Below, piece by piece: positions 46,617 through 55,301 of a DNA stretch of 64,000 nt. Positions within the stretch are counted from its first letter, which is position 1, and the number at the start of each line of letters is the position of its first letter. The notes beneath the pieces are model-generated. The model had not been told where the DNA came from. It was given only the letters and a program-made list of their open reading frames with translations, and did not search any database. A program made the position numbers and the translations under genes. This DNA is from a virus. The stretch lies in the IMG/VR virus record IMGVR_UViG_3300022699_000302, positions 62,001-126,000 of that record; one strand, 5' to 3'.

Positions 46617-47317
46617 TGAATTTTTCAAAGAGTGAGGAGCTCGACCTTTGGAAGAAGTCGAGGGCTGGGGACGCGAAGGCTACCCAAGCCCTTCTTCGCT
46701 CTGTGATGCCTCATGTCCATAAAAGAGTCAGCCGATATCGGGATGTTCCGATCCCCCAGCCTGCGCTTTATGGTGAGGCCACAAAGATGGCATTGTCCAG
46801 CCTGCAGAATTGGGACCCGGCTCGAGGAGCCCGTCTCGGTACTCATGTGGTCACTTCCCTTCAGCGAATGAATAGATTTGTCACACAAAACAAAAACGTA
46901 GCCCGCATCCCCGAGCATCGAGCAGTTAAGATTGGTGGTTTCCTCAACGTACGGAATGCGCTGGAAGCAGAGCTCGGTCGCCCGCCTTCTCCTGAAGAAC
47001 TTGCAGACGAACTGGCATGGCCAGTAAAAGAAGTACGGCATATCGCAGCTTCGATGAGGAAAGACCTGTCGGAGTCGGGTATGCCCGAGGCTGCGCTGCA
47101 GCACCATCGGGACCGTCAGAAAGAGACTTCTCAGTTTATCCGCTACAGTCTTACGCCGCCGGAGCGAAAGGTCTTCGACTCCTACTTCGGAAAAATCGGG
47201 AAGAAGACCGGGAAACCGCCCCCGGTTTCGTCTGTGGCGAAAAAAGTCGGCAAGAGCGAAGACTGGGTATATCGGGTCCGCCGGCGGTTAATCTCTGATA
47301 TCAAGAGGTATACCTAA
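46616..47317 (+). CDS. Sigma-70-like factor (233 aa)
   Basis: Region 2-like: ALYGEATKMALSSLQNWDPA, RLGTHVVTSLQRMNRFVTQN; region 3-like: LEAELGRPPSPEELADELAW; region 4-like HTH at the end: LTPPERKVFDSYFGK, VSSVAKKVGKSEDWVYRVRR. The -10-recognising and HTH segments make a phage-coded sigma plausible. It sits in the virion operon, so it may be packaged for early transcription. It could direct the GGCCTAAGA boxes; that link is inference. Confidence 0.75.
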   Translation: MNFSKSEELDLWKKSRAGDAKATQALLRSVMPHVHKRVSRYRDVPIPQPALYGEATKMALSSLQNWDPARGARLGTHVVTSLQRMNRFVTQNKNVARIPEHRAVKIGGFLNVRNALEAELGRPPSPEELADELAWPVKEVRHIAASMRKDLSESGMPEAALQHHRDRQKETSQFIRYSLTPPERKVFDSYFGKIGKKTGKPPPVSSVAKKVGKSEDWVYRVRRRLISDIKRYT

Positions 47318-47529
47318 TGAGGCCAGAAACAGTTTTCCAACTAGTCAAGCACGGCCTTACCGCATTGAAGGTGCCGAAACCGGTAAGCCCTAAGCGCGTA
47401 TCGTCTGCTGTCCAGGATGTCCCATCGGTAACCGGCAATAAGACTACGGCGACCACTACTAAGTTGCAGACCACCAAGGGCTCACCGAAAAACCCCGGGA
47501 AGATGATCCTTCCTAAGGCGAACAAATAA
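47317..47529 (+). CDS. Small basic low-complexity protein (70 aa)
   Basis: ATG overlaps the previous stop (TAATGAGG). Reads MRPETVFQLVKHGLTALKVP, then Lys/Thr/Ser/Pro repeats (SVTGNKTTATTTKLQTTKG). Disordered. Possibly DNA-packaging related; no evidence beyond charge. Confidence 0.5.
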   Translation: MRPETVFQLVKHGLTALKVPKPVSPKRVSSAVQDVPSVTGNKTTATTTKLQTTKGSPKNPGKMILPKANK

Positions 47530-47542
47530 CCAGGAGAACAAG

Positions 47543-47854
47543 ATGAAAAAGTTGATGATTTTGACGATTGTGATGATTGCAGGCGTTAGCTTCACCGGTT
47601 GTAGCATGTGTCAAATCAACGAGGATTTGGCACAAGATGCTGTGGACACCTCGAAGCAGTCTCAAGCAGATATTGAGCTCGTAACTGGATGGTTAGACCA
47701 GACTCTGGAGGGGGACACCAGCTGGAATGAAGACGAGGACGGCCAGCCGATTTGGGAAGCTGAGCGCGACTCGATAAAGCTTAACTCGAAAGCCAATGTT
47801 GCGGCCTGCGAAGAGCTCCTGGCTAACGCTAAAGCTGCCAACAAAGACGACTAA
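47543..47854 (+). CDS. Predicted lipoprotein (103 aa)
   Basis: Signal peptide KKLMILTIVMIAGVSFTG followed by Cys20 (lipobox FTGC), then a polar acidic body (DEDGQPIWEAERDSIKLN). It should be lipidated and attached to the outer or inner membrane. Phage lipoproteins can serve in lysis or superinfection exclusion. CAGGAGAACAAG precedes the ATG. Confidence 0.75.
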   Translation: MKKLMILTIVMIAGVSFTGCSMCQINEDLAQDAVDTSKQSQADIELVTGWLDQTLEGDTSWNEDEDGQPIWEAERDSIKLNSKANVAACEELLANAKAANKDD

Positions 47855-47877
47855 TTGGTTGCATCGGATGCAGCCAA
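47855..47877. repeat. Dispersed palindromic element, copy 7
   Basis: TTGGTTGCAT, CGG, ATGCAGCCAA, a near-perfect copy between the lipoprotein stop and the next RBS. It has no U-tract. Confidence 0.75.
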
Positions 47878-47889
47878 CAAGGAGAAGTA

Positions 47890-48528
47890 ATGAGTGATCT
47901 CAAACCATTTGAAGACATCCTTGATAAGATTATCTCGGATGGTGAGGATGAGTTGAAGGACGCGGCCAAGGAAGTTCTTAAAATCGGTCGTGGTGCTTTC
48001 CAGGACTTCCTGAACGACATCAAGGATGACCTGACATCTGAGGATGCTAAGCGGTTGGCCGAACTCTATGCCGAGGCAGAGGCTAAGATTCTTGCCTACA
48101 ACTCGACCTCGGCTCGTCGTGTGATGAAGCGCCTCAATCTGATCTCGCGGACCTTTTACAACATCAATCGTAGTCAGAACGCAAAACGTGCCATCATCTC
48201 ATGGCGCCAAGCTCTCCGCATCCTGACCTCGCTGGTATCACGTCTTGGGTCTATCGGGGCGGAGGCGCTTAGCGGCCTTGCTGGTGAAGCCGTTAAGGCC
48301 GGATCTGATCTTGTCGACGAGGTCGCCGGCGAAGCCGAGAAAGCATTGTCTTCAAAGAAGACAAAAAAGGTCAAAAAGAAAAAGTCCCAGAAGAAAAAGA
48401 AGAAAAAGAAGAAGACCACTAGCACCACTACGAAGAAAATCGTCGAGGACGATGACGGAAAAGACGGTCCTATCACTGATGATCTGGTTATCGAGGACGA
48501 CGAGAGCGGTGACAAGGAGAGTAGCTAA
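47890..48528 (+). CDS. Virion-operon helical protein with Lys-rich segment (212 aa)
   Basis: AAGGAGAAGTA precedes the ATG. Helical body (DKIISDGEDELKDAAKEVLK, LAELYAEAEAKILAYNSTSA), then a long Lys/Thr stretch (KKVKKKKSQKKKKKKKKT) and an acidic end. The charged, opposed tails look like a protein that contacts DNA or a capsid surface. Unknown. Confidence 0.6.
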   Translation: MSDLKPFEDILDKIISDGEDELKDAAKEVLKIGRGAFQDFLNDIKDDLTSEDAKRLAELYAEAEAKILAYNSTSARRVMKRLNLISRTFYNINRSQNAKRAIISWRQALRILTSLVSRLGSIGAEALSGLAGEAVKAGSDLVDEVAGEAEKALSSKKTKKVKKKKSQKKKKKKKKTTSTTTKKIVEDDDGKDGPITDDLVIEDDESGDKESS

Positions 48529-48878
48529 TGAGTTCTGAAAAACCATTCTACAAGTCGCTGAAGTTTTGGTACTCAGTTGGTGGTGTGTGCGCTGTTGTGG
48601 TCGGTCACTTCCTTGGACTATCGGTCTATGAATTGATGCTGATCGCCGGTATTGCTGTGTCTTTGGTTGGCGGCCAGGCTTCGTCGGACTTTAAGAAGCA
48701 CGCTACAGCCATCGAGAAAGAGGCTCGTGAGCGTGAGATGGTAATGTCTCTAATCACGAGTCAGACGGGAGATCCTGTTACCATGCAGGACCTGAGTCCT
48801 GAAACTGCGAAGAAGATTCGCGAGTTCGTCGATGAGCTCAAGGGGTTGAATACCGTAATTTCCGATGAGGAGGACTAG
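48528..48878 (+). CDS. Membrane protein, two TM helices, holin-like topology (116 aa)
   Basis: Hydrophobic segments YSVGGVCAVVVGHFLGLSVY and LMLIAGIAVSLVGG are separated by few residues, followed by a charged coiled-coil-like tail (HATAIEKEAREREMVMSLI). Two short TMs and a charged end fit small holins, but nearby lysis enzymes are not seen. Confidence 0.6.
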   Translation: MSSEKPFYKSLKFWYSVGGVCAVVVGHFLGLSVYELMLIAGIAVSLVGGQASSDFKKHATAIEKEAREREMVMSLITSQTGDPVTMQDLSPETAKKIREFVDELKGLNTVISDEED

Positions 48879-48880
48879 AC

Positions 48881-49084
48881 ATGGCGTCCGGACGCTTCAG
48901 GCAAAAGAACTTGGCCGAGGTATACGGCTTACCTCCGATGACTCCCATTCCGAAGTGGTTACAGAAAGAGGAGATCGAGAAAGCCGCTGCTCTGATCCGT
49001 GATAATCCTGACATGTCCTTCGACGATGCAATTTGTTATGTTCTGAAGGAACAAGTCGGGAAGGCTAAACGTGTCTCTGCCTAG
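48881..49084 (+). CDS. Unknown small protein (67 aa)
   Basis: Reads MASGRFRQKNLAEVYGLPPM, PKWLQKEEIEKAAALIRDNP, DAICYVLKEQVGKAKRVSA. It overlaps the next gene by 14 bases. Unknown; small virion-operon protein. Confidence 0.6.
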   Translation: MASGRFRQKNLAEVYGLPPMTPIPKWLQKEEIEKAAALIRDNPDMSFDDAICYVLKEQVGKAKRVSA

Positions 49085-51017
49085 CACAACAGCCCTACGA
49101 GAAGCACTCAATGCCGTTGTAGACCCCAGTACGGACTGCGACGGCATTGTTGGTCCCGCTTTGCGCGTGGTAGGTATTCTGTTTTCGATGGAAGCGTCAT
49201 CGTCTCGATCACAGAACGAGTTGGCCGAGTTCATTGACGACACTAAATCCTCGATTGAGAATCTTAGTGAGAATCAGGACCTGAGAGAGCAGCTGTTCGG
49301 AGAGTTTGAGAAGCTTAATGCTCTGGACGAGGCGTATTCGAACCAGTCGATCCAATCAATTTTAGGGAGTAGCGACCCGTACTCACAGGCCGGTGTCTCG
49401 CCAGACTCGCTTTTGGTGAATCAGCAGACCGGTGGATTCGGGCTATTCGATCAGTCCTCGCTAATCAACAACCAGTTTTCTGACTTTACGTTGACCGGGT
49501 CACAGATTGATGCCCCCTCTGGGGGTACCGACTGTTCTGATCTCCTGGCCGGATCGTTTGGTAGTCCGACAGCGGCGGAGCTACCTACGACTACACGATC
49601 GTTTCGACGGGCTGCTTCCAGTTTGGCCGGGATCGGCATGTCGATAACCCAGAATCCGGGTCGGTTGCTTAGTTCTTCCATTACCGCAATGTCGACTTTG
49701 TTGACTACGCTGGGGCAGCGAAGAGCGACACTCGAGAACTGCAAAACACAGATATCCAATATTCGTGACCTGCTCGAACAACTCGACAGCAACGACTATG
49801 TAGTTCGAGTGAACCAGGTCATAACAGGAGCCAAGGTATACGTCACACAAGCAATTGAAGCTATTGAGCAGATTGTAGATGAGCTCACAGCGTCTGGAGA
49901 TGTCAATGAAGACCGGAAAGACGAACTGAAAGAGTTTCTTCTCGAGGCTCGCCGAGAACTGGATACTCCGCCTGTCCCCGCTGCAAACAACTTCTTTGTC
50001 TATCAAGCAGTATCTGCTCTTTTGGTGGTCCTGAACCAACTTGTCGAGTACCTGAAAAACCAGAACAATGCTGCAGTGCCGGTTATAACGAATCTAACGG
50101 AATTCCGTGCGTCCCTTGAGTCAAACATTACTGTCTCAAATCATTTCGGGTCGATGTTCTCGATTCTTCGGTGCCGGCTGCAAAAGCTTTCTGCTCAGAT
50201 GACGAGAGTTATTCAGAAGAGCAACCCCGTCATTGCGCATCTCAAGATGCAGGAGTGGAGGATTCTTCTGGAAGTTTATCGCAAGATGGTTGATCTAGCT
50301 GCGAAAGATCCGGCACCCCAGCTGGTTGGAGAATTTACTTCTTCATTCGGGGAGTCCCTTGGCGAATTCGAGGACAGTCTCTCCAGCCTAGCACCTGATT
50401 TTTCAGAAGAAGAGATTGACCAATCTCCCAGCAAGATCCGGGCTTTTATGGACGCGGCTCAGACAAAGCTAAAGACGGATCTGGATCAGTCAGTCATTGA
50501 CGCTTTAGCTGGAGATGCGATCGAGCAGATCGATAAGGACTTGGAAAATAGCACGATTATCGAGAACTTGATGGACGAGTTTATCGACAGTAATCCATCC
50601 CAACAGAAGGCTGCTGAAGCACTTAGTGTCGTTCTCGCATCTTCTGTTGAGCTCTTCCCTCTGTCTGACGCGTTGAGCCAGGGAGACTGGAAACAGTTTT
50701 TCACAGCAGATCCCCAAGACTTGGCGATTGAAGCTGTGACTGCTCGTCTGCTCGAGGCAGCGGCGAATTGTCGATGTGGTAGCCAGACGGATGCTGCAGC
50801 ACAGTCTGTGGCTCGCCGGCTTCGTCGAGAGGCCGATCGCCGCATCCAACAGGACCGGCTGAATCAACTTGATGAGCGGTATGTCTCCTCAACGAGCTCG
50901 GAAGTCACGAGGAGCGCTATACTGGAAATACGGGTGTTGAAGCAGAGATTGAGGTCTTTGCGAGCCCTGTTCCAGTCACCATGTTTTGGTGTGACGGAAC
51001 AAGTAACGCTTTTCTAG
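49071..51017 (+). CDS. Large helical virion protein (648 aa), GTG start
   Basis: GTG with AAGGCTAAAC. Long helical and coiled-coil stretches (LENCKTQISNIRDLLEQLDS, QAIEAIEQIVDELTASGDVN, VIQKSNPVIAHLKMQEWRIL) with a Ser/Gly/Gln-rich part near residues 105-165. Ends with an Arg-rich helix. Position between the holin-like gene and the baseplate genes suggests a tail or baseplate hub component; not recognised. Confidence 0.6.
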   Translation: MSLPSTTALREALNAVVDPSTDCDGIVGPALRVVGILFSMEASSSRSQNELAEFIDDTKSSIENLSENQDLREQLFGEFEKLNALDEAYSNQSIQSILGSSDPYSQAGVSPDSLLVNQQTGGFGLFDQSSLINNQFSDFTLTGSQIDAPSGGTDCSDLLAGSFGSPTAAELPTTTRSFRRAASSLAGIGMSITQNPGRLLSSSITAMSTLLTTLGQRRATLENCKTQISNIRDLLEQLDSNDYVVRVNQVITGAKVYVTQAIEAIEQIVDELTASGDVNEDRKDELKEFLLEARRELDTPPVPAANNFFVYQAVSALLVVLNQLVEYLKNQNNAAVPVITNLTEFRASLESNITVSNHFGSMFSILRCRLQKLSAQMTRVIQKSNPVIAHLKMQEWRILLEVYRKMVDLAAKDPAPQLVGEFTSSFGESLGEFEDSLSSLAPDFSEEEIDQSPSKIRAFMDAAQTKLKTDLDQSVIDALAGDAIEQIDKDLENSTIIENLMDEFIDSNPSQQKAAEALSVVLASSVELFPLSDALSQGDWKQFFTADPQDLAIEAVTARLLEAAANCRCGSQTDAAAQSVARRLRREADRRIQQDRLNQLDERYVSSTSSEVTRSAILEIRVLKQRLRSLRALFQSPCFGVTEQVTLF

Positions 51018-51024
51018 GTGCGTC

Positions 51025-51471
51025 ATGGCGTTTGACCTGCGCATTGTTAATCCCGCTAAAAGCGGGGACCCGCTGGAAGTTGGTCCCCGGGACGGGATTC
51101 TTTTGCCTCAGTTGATTGCTGATTGTGCGGCGCGTTTGGTAGAGGGAACCGAGAAGCTAGTCCAGCAGATAACACTAGAGATTCTCAATGATCCCCTTCC
51201 CGACGGAACAGGGTCTGGCCTCGCATCCGCCCTAAAAGCCGCACCTCCGGATGAAAGTGAGGCACGTCGTATCGCATCTGCAGGTGTTCGCCGGGTCAAG
51301 TCGAATATCTTAGCTCAGCAGCAAAACCTGCAGAATGGGGTCGATGAATCTGAGTTGTTACTAGATCTGCGTCTTCTCAGCTTTTCTATTAGCAGTAACT
51401 CGTTTGATCTCCGATTGGAGGTGGTGACGGTAGATGGGCGTGTGACGACTGAGATCGTCGAGGTAACGTAA
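51025..51471 (+). CDS. Baseplate component, gp25-like candidate (148 aa)
   Basis: Reads MAFDLRIVNPAKSGDPLEVG, then DLRLLSFSISSNSFDLRLEV and TVDGRVTTEIVEVT. Small alpha/beta layout and position two to five genes before a baseplate J-like gene fit the gp25/W family, but the match is loose. Confidence 0.5.
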   Translation: MAFDLRIVNPAKSGDPLEVGPRDGILLPQLIADCAARLVEGTEKLVQQITLEILNDPLPDGTGSGLASALKAAPPDESEARRIASAGVRRVKSNILAQQQNLQNGVDESELLLDLRLLSFSISSNSFDLRLEVVTVDGRVTTEIVEVT

Positions 51472-51719
51472 TGAGCTTCATCGATCAAGCAGTTGAGAAG
51501 CTTAGCGAGATACTCGGCGATCGAATCTCAGATCGTGACAACTTTGGTACTGGTGATTTATCTGCGTATGAATCAAAGAGTTATATCGGTATGCTCACTC
51601 CGTCGAGTGGTCCCCGGGAAAAGCTAGAAGAGATGTTGGCTCGTCACAAACGAATGAAGCCTTCAGGTGAGCGTGATCCCGCGACCACTTATGAGAACTT
51701 GAAGGATGAGGAAGAGTAA
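51471..51719 (+). CDS. Unknown small protein (82 aa)
   Basis: ATG overlaps the preceding stop (TAATGAGC) with GAGGTAACG. Reads FIDQAVEKLSEILGDRISDR, ending with acidic residues. Baseplate-region small protein; role unknown. Confidence 0.55.
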   Translation: MSFIDQAVEKLSEILGDRISDRDNFGTGDLSAYESKSYIGMLTPSSGPREKLEEMLARHKRMKPSGERDPATTYENLKDEEE

Positions 51720-51891
51720 GAGATGGCTGTCACGGGTTCTATGTTTTTTAGGATTCCATGTCTGGCTATACCAGCAATTCAATACGATGAGCTGTGTAGA
51801 ATGCGGAGCTATAGCTAGATTGAACTACTTCGGTGAAATAGTATCTGTCAGGCCGAAGAGAAGAGGTCAGGATGAGCGAGAAGACATCTAG
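51706..51891 (+). CDS. Unknown Cys-containing small protein (61 aa)
   Basis: Basic start (MRKSKRWLSRVLCFLGFHVW), then SCVECGAIARL: a short hydrophobic FLGFHVW and CxxC like DUF1660-type prophage zinc peptides. It overlaps both neighbours. Confidence 0.5.
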   Translation: MRKSKRWLSRVLCFLGFHVWLYQQFNTMSCVECGAIARLNYFGEIVSVRPKRRGQDEREDI

Positions 51892-52444
51892 GAGTATCCC
51901 TCCTCACGTCGAAAAGATGATCGAGGAGCTTCAGGGAGGCCCGCAGGTTCAGCAGCACAAAGGGCTTCCGATGGGGGCACTGCGTCAGCTCCTGCGTATT
52001 CTCGGAATTCCTCTTGATCAGTTCCTGGACGATAACGGCAAGTCTCCGCATGACGAAGGTGATGAGACCACAATGAGCGATACAGCCCCAGAAGACCCTT
52101 ATTACCCCGTGTCCAGCGGGAATGACGAACAGTATTCAGCCACAGGTATTGATCCTCTTGCCAAGGGAGCGTCTGAGTACAAGCTCGAGCCTAAGAAGCC
52201 GAAAGGTAAGAAAGCGGAACCGGTGGCTCCCAGCAGCCTGTTGAAGAACGCAGACCAAATTCTTTTATCCCATTTCTTCGGCGGCGTTCTCGATGGCTTT
52301 TCGAAACACGGCTGGTACCCTGAAGTGGATCCGAACTTCCTTTTTGACTCTCTGGTCAATCACGCCGATGATGCAGTGGGATGCACGGAGAAAGAGATAC
52401 AGGAAGTCAAAATCGCCTTTGTGAAGAGTTGGAATCAGGAGTAA
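51872..52444 (+). CDS. Virion-operon protein (190 aa)
   Basis: AGGTCAGG precedes the ATG. Helical start (IPPHVEKMIEELQGGP, LRQLLRILGIPLDQFLDDNG), an acidic middle, a Lys/Pro-rich linker and a C-terminal helical domain (LSHFFGGVLDGFSKHGWYPE). Probably baseplate-associated by position. Confidence 0.55.
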   Translation: MSEKTSRSIPPHVEKMIEELQGGPQVQQHKGLPMGALRQLLRILGIPLDQFLDDNGKSPHDEGDETTMSDTAPEDPYYPVSSGNDEQYSATGIDPLAKGASEYKLEPKKPKGKKAEPVAPSSLLKNADQILLSHFFGGVLDGFSKHGWYPEVDPNFLFDSLVNHADDAVGCTEKEIQEVKIAFVKSWNQE

Positions 52445-52447
52445 TGA

Positions 52448-54490
52448 ATGGCTGAGCTTCAAGTCTTTGAAGATCGGTTCAACCTCCCGATTGCGCCGTT
52501 CATTACGCAGATCCTGCGTGAGCGATTTCCTGATCTAGACTTCAGGAAAGGATCTGCTCTGTACCGTGCTGTGGTTGTTCCGGTTTCGGTGATCTTTCAG
52601 CCGTTCCGGGATCGGCTCTCGATTCTGCGGCGTAACCAGTCTCTTCGCTTCTATCAGTACATGCGACCGAGTGAGCTCGACAAGCTCGTCGCCAACTTCT
52701 TTATTTCTCGCCAACCGGCTTCCACAGCAGGAGGTACGGCGAGGGTTTATTTCGCTCAGCCCGACAATCGTACGGTTCCTGGTAATGCGGTATTTTCAAC
52801 AGCAGACGGACTGCAGTTCCGTCCGGTTACTGCGATCGCAGTGACCTCGGCAGAGATGAGCCTGAACCAGGAAGATGGGCTGTTCTTCGTAGATATCCCG
52901 GTCGTCGCTTTGGCTCCCGGCGAAGACTACGAGATTGAGGCGGAGTCTTTATCGACGGTCTCTAATGTTCCCAACGCGATTCGAGTAACAAATCGAGCAG
53001 CTTTTACCGGCGGTAGGGATGAAGAGAGTAATGTTGCTCTGGTCAATCGTACTAAAGACAGCCTGGCTACTCGTACGATCACCAGCCGCAATGCTATTAT
53101 CGCCACGCTGAATGAGAATTTCCCTGGTGTGATCATCTCTCAGGAGGTCATTGGCTACGGCGATTCCGAGATGACCCGAGACACCATCAAAGCTTTTGCC
53201 AGTTATGACGAGCTCTTTGGCACCTCGTATTGCCGGAAATTCAATGTCGCCTATGATCCCGAGACTCGTCAGATCTATACCGGGTCAGGCGCCCCTCCCT
53301 CTGGATATGTTCAGCGAGGGGCCGTTGTCGATGTGTCGAACTCATACGGAGAGCCCACTCCGAGCGGAGGAGAGCCTTATTTCTGGTACGAATTAGAAGT
53401 AGAGAGGGACGGCGAGATTGTCGTGCTGACAATTCAGCGCGGGGACACGATCAAACTTGTAACCGGCGATGCTGACGAAGGTCAGTACATCATTGATGAC
53501 ATCATCTACTCCGAGCCGTTCTCTACGGTGACCCCTCCGCCGGCCCCCGACCGTAATGAGGCAACTCACATCTTGATCCTCGGTGAATCTCTGACCGCAC
53601 CGCAAGGTCCTGGTGCCTTTGATCCCAGCCCCGGTAATGACGATCTAACCGAGTATTCCTATACGATTCAGACCGGCGTTCGGACTAGTGAGTTCCACAT
53701 CGGAGGTAAAGCTGATGTGTACATCCATACCACAGGAGTACTAGAAGACGAGATTTTGATCAGCGAGCTCTATGTCGATCCTAATGCGTTGGCGCCTAAT
53801 TTTTTCGACATTCCGGTGAGCTCGACACCGATCGATGTTCCGGTCGGGCCTCCTGGTGTGGCCCTCTACGAGAATGGTAAAGCGTTTTTGCTGCCGGTGA
53901 TCAATATCGTCAGGATCGAGCAGGTCGACCCATCTAATTCGGATCTGATCGTCAAGACGCTGGAACCCGAGACCGAGTACAAGTTGATCTACAACGATGT
54001 CGACTCGAGGTTTACTCCTAACGAGGACGCATTCATCCGCTTCATCGACAGCGACCCCGCAGGAGCTAATTTCGCTAATGCTCGTATGCGGGTGGTCTAT
54101 CAAACCAACACAGACATCGAGACTCTACAAGAATTCGTGAATCAGTCAGTGATCAAGGACACAACCAAAGACGTCCTGATTAGAGCGGCTCAGCAGGTTC
54201 AGCTCGACATTGAGTTGGCCTTTAGAGGGGACGCTACTCAGACAGCTGCTACTCGAGTCCTTGAGAATTACATCGAAGGGATCCCGCAAGGCGGTGAGGC
54301 CAACGTTAACGATATCGTTGCCGTCATGAATCTTTTCGGCGTAAATGATATTGAAATGCCCGTTACTTTGCGTAAGACTGTGTTCAATGCCGATGGTTCA
54401 ATCTCTACCGAGGAATCGACTGATCGACTCGAGGTCAATGAACTTCAGCGATTCATCCCGGTAGATGAGTTGTCGGTTACCAAACTCTAA
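52448..54490 (+). CDS. Baseplate J-like protein (680 aa)
   Basis: CAGGAGTAATGA precedes the ATG. N-terminal helical part (FITQILRERFPDLDFRKGSA), then NFFISRQPASTAGGTARVYF, GNAVFSTADGLQFRPVTAI, LSLNQEDGLFFVDIPVVALAP and EDYEIEAESLSTV, the signature layout of phage baseplate J/gpJ proteins of contractile tails. The C-terminal half is beta-rich. It implies a myovirus-type tail. Confidence 0.8.
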   Translation: MAELQVFEDRFNLPIAPFITQILRERFPDLDFRKGSALYRAVVVPVSVIFQPFRDRLSILRRNQSLRFYQYMRPSELDKLVANFFISRQPASTAGGTARVYFAQPDNRTVPGNAVFSTADGLQFRPVTAIAVTSAEMSLNQEDGLFFVDIPVVALAPGEDYEIEAESLSTVSNVPNAIRVTNRAAFTGGRDEESNVALVNRTKDSLATRTITSRNAIIATLNENFPGVIISQEVIGYGDSEMTRDTIKAFASYDELFGTSYCRKFNVAYDPETRQIYTGSGAPPSGYVQRGAVVDVSNSYGEPTPSGGEPYFWYELEVERDGEIVVLTIQRGDTIKLVTGDADEGQYIIDDIIYSEPFSTVTPPPAPDRNEATHILILGESLTAPQGPGAFDPSPGNDDLTEYSYTIQTGVRTSEFHIGGKADVYIHTTGVLEDEILISELYVDPNALAPNFFDIPVSSTPIDVPVGPPGVALYENGKAFLLPVINIVRIEQVDPSNSDLIVKTLEPETEYKLIYNDVDSRFTPNEDAFIRFIDSDPAGANFANARMRVVYQTNTDIETLQEFVNQSVIKDTTKDVLIRAAQQVQLDIELAFRGDATQTAATRVLENYIEGIPQGGEANVNDIVAVMNLFGVNDIEMPVTLRKTVFNADGSISTEESTDRLEVNELQRFIPVDELSVTKL

Positions 54491-54499
54491 GGAGAATGC

Positions 54500-55231
54500 A
54501 TGTCGAAGTCTTACGCACAGGATTACACAGACGGGGGAGCCGCCAAGTCGTCAAACAAGAAGTCACGAAAGGATCTTCTTCCTTCCTACGTCAACGGAGG
54601 AGGGAAGTATGGGTCTGCTGAAGAGGAGCAGGCACCAGCTCGTTTCAAATCGATGGCGGAACAGACCGGAACCGATTCACCCTGGGAGAAGGACGTCGCT
54701 TACGACTCCGGGGCTGAGCAAGTCCCGTCCGAGCTTCCTAATGCTCACCTCGGCGAGAAGGAAGGCGAGATCCAGCCTCCGGGCTGGCAGCCCTATTCGT
54801 TCCTTCGCCAGAAGATCGAGGAGTTTCTCAACAATCCCAAGATCGAGCAGTTCGCCCAGATCAATCGACGAATTCATTTTGAGCAAACTGATATCCCGTC
54901 GATTCGTATTGCGGAAGCCAAGGCAGCTTTCGTCAAGCCTGACATCATTTTTGGCACAGAGATGGAGAAATCTCAGACGAAGATGATTATTAAGTTTGCC
55001 AAACCGTCCCCCGACACTACGCTGGAAGGTTTGGAGCGTATCCTTCAGACTCTTTTCAATTGGGACAAGGGGCGCGAGAAAGAGCCGGAGAACAGCTCAA
55101 CTTTCAACACGAAGAGAGAGAAGGGGATGGGGAATAACGCTCCGCCGGTTGATCCCCTGAACTATCAGCAACATCTCTATGTATTCGGGGCATTTGACAG
55201 ACCGGGTGAGGTTGTGGTAGCCTTCTCGTAG
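54500..55231 (+). CDS. Baseplate-region structural protein (243 aa)
   Basis: AAGGAGAATGC precedes the ATG. The first 70 residues are charged and probably disordered (SSNKKSRKDLLPSYVNGGGK); the middle has FLRQKIEEFLNNPKIEQFAQ and the end NYQQHLYVFGAFDRPGEVVV. Not recognised; part of the baseplate operon. Confidence 0.55.
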   Translation: MSKSYAQDYTDGGAAKSSNKKSRKDLLPSYVNGGGKYGSAEEEQAPARFKSMAEQTGTDSPWEKDVAYDSGAEQVPSELPNAHLGEKEGEIQPPGWQPYSFLRQKIEEFLNNPKIEQFAQINRRIHFEQTDIPSIRIAEAKAAFVKPDIIFGTEMEKSQTKMIIKFAKPSPDTTLEGLERILQTLFNWDKGREKEPENSSTFNTKREKGMGNNAPPVDPLNYQQHLYVFGAFDRPGEVVVAFS

Positions 55232-55261
55232 TATGCAGGTGCAGTTCTGTTCTTTGCCATG

Positions 55262-55284
55262 AGGGGGTCCCACGGGACCCCCTT
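55262..55284 (+). terminator. Perfect hairpin after the baseplate protein gene
   Basis: GGGGGTCC-CAC-GGACCCCC, followed by TTCCTCG rather than a clean U-run. Possible weak terminator; a TATAAT follows at 55290-55295. Confidence 0.6.
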
Positions 55285-55301
55285 CCTCGTATAATGATCG
55301 C

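Noticed and set aside
47890-48528. Histone-like protein
   Set aside because: The Lys-rich stretch is a short low-complexity segment next to an acidic tail; no histone or HU fold is seen.
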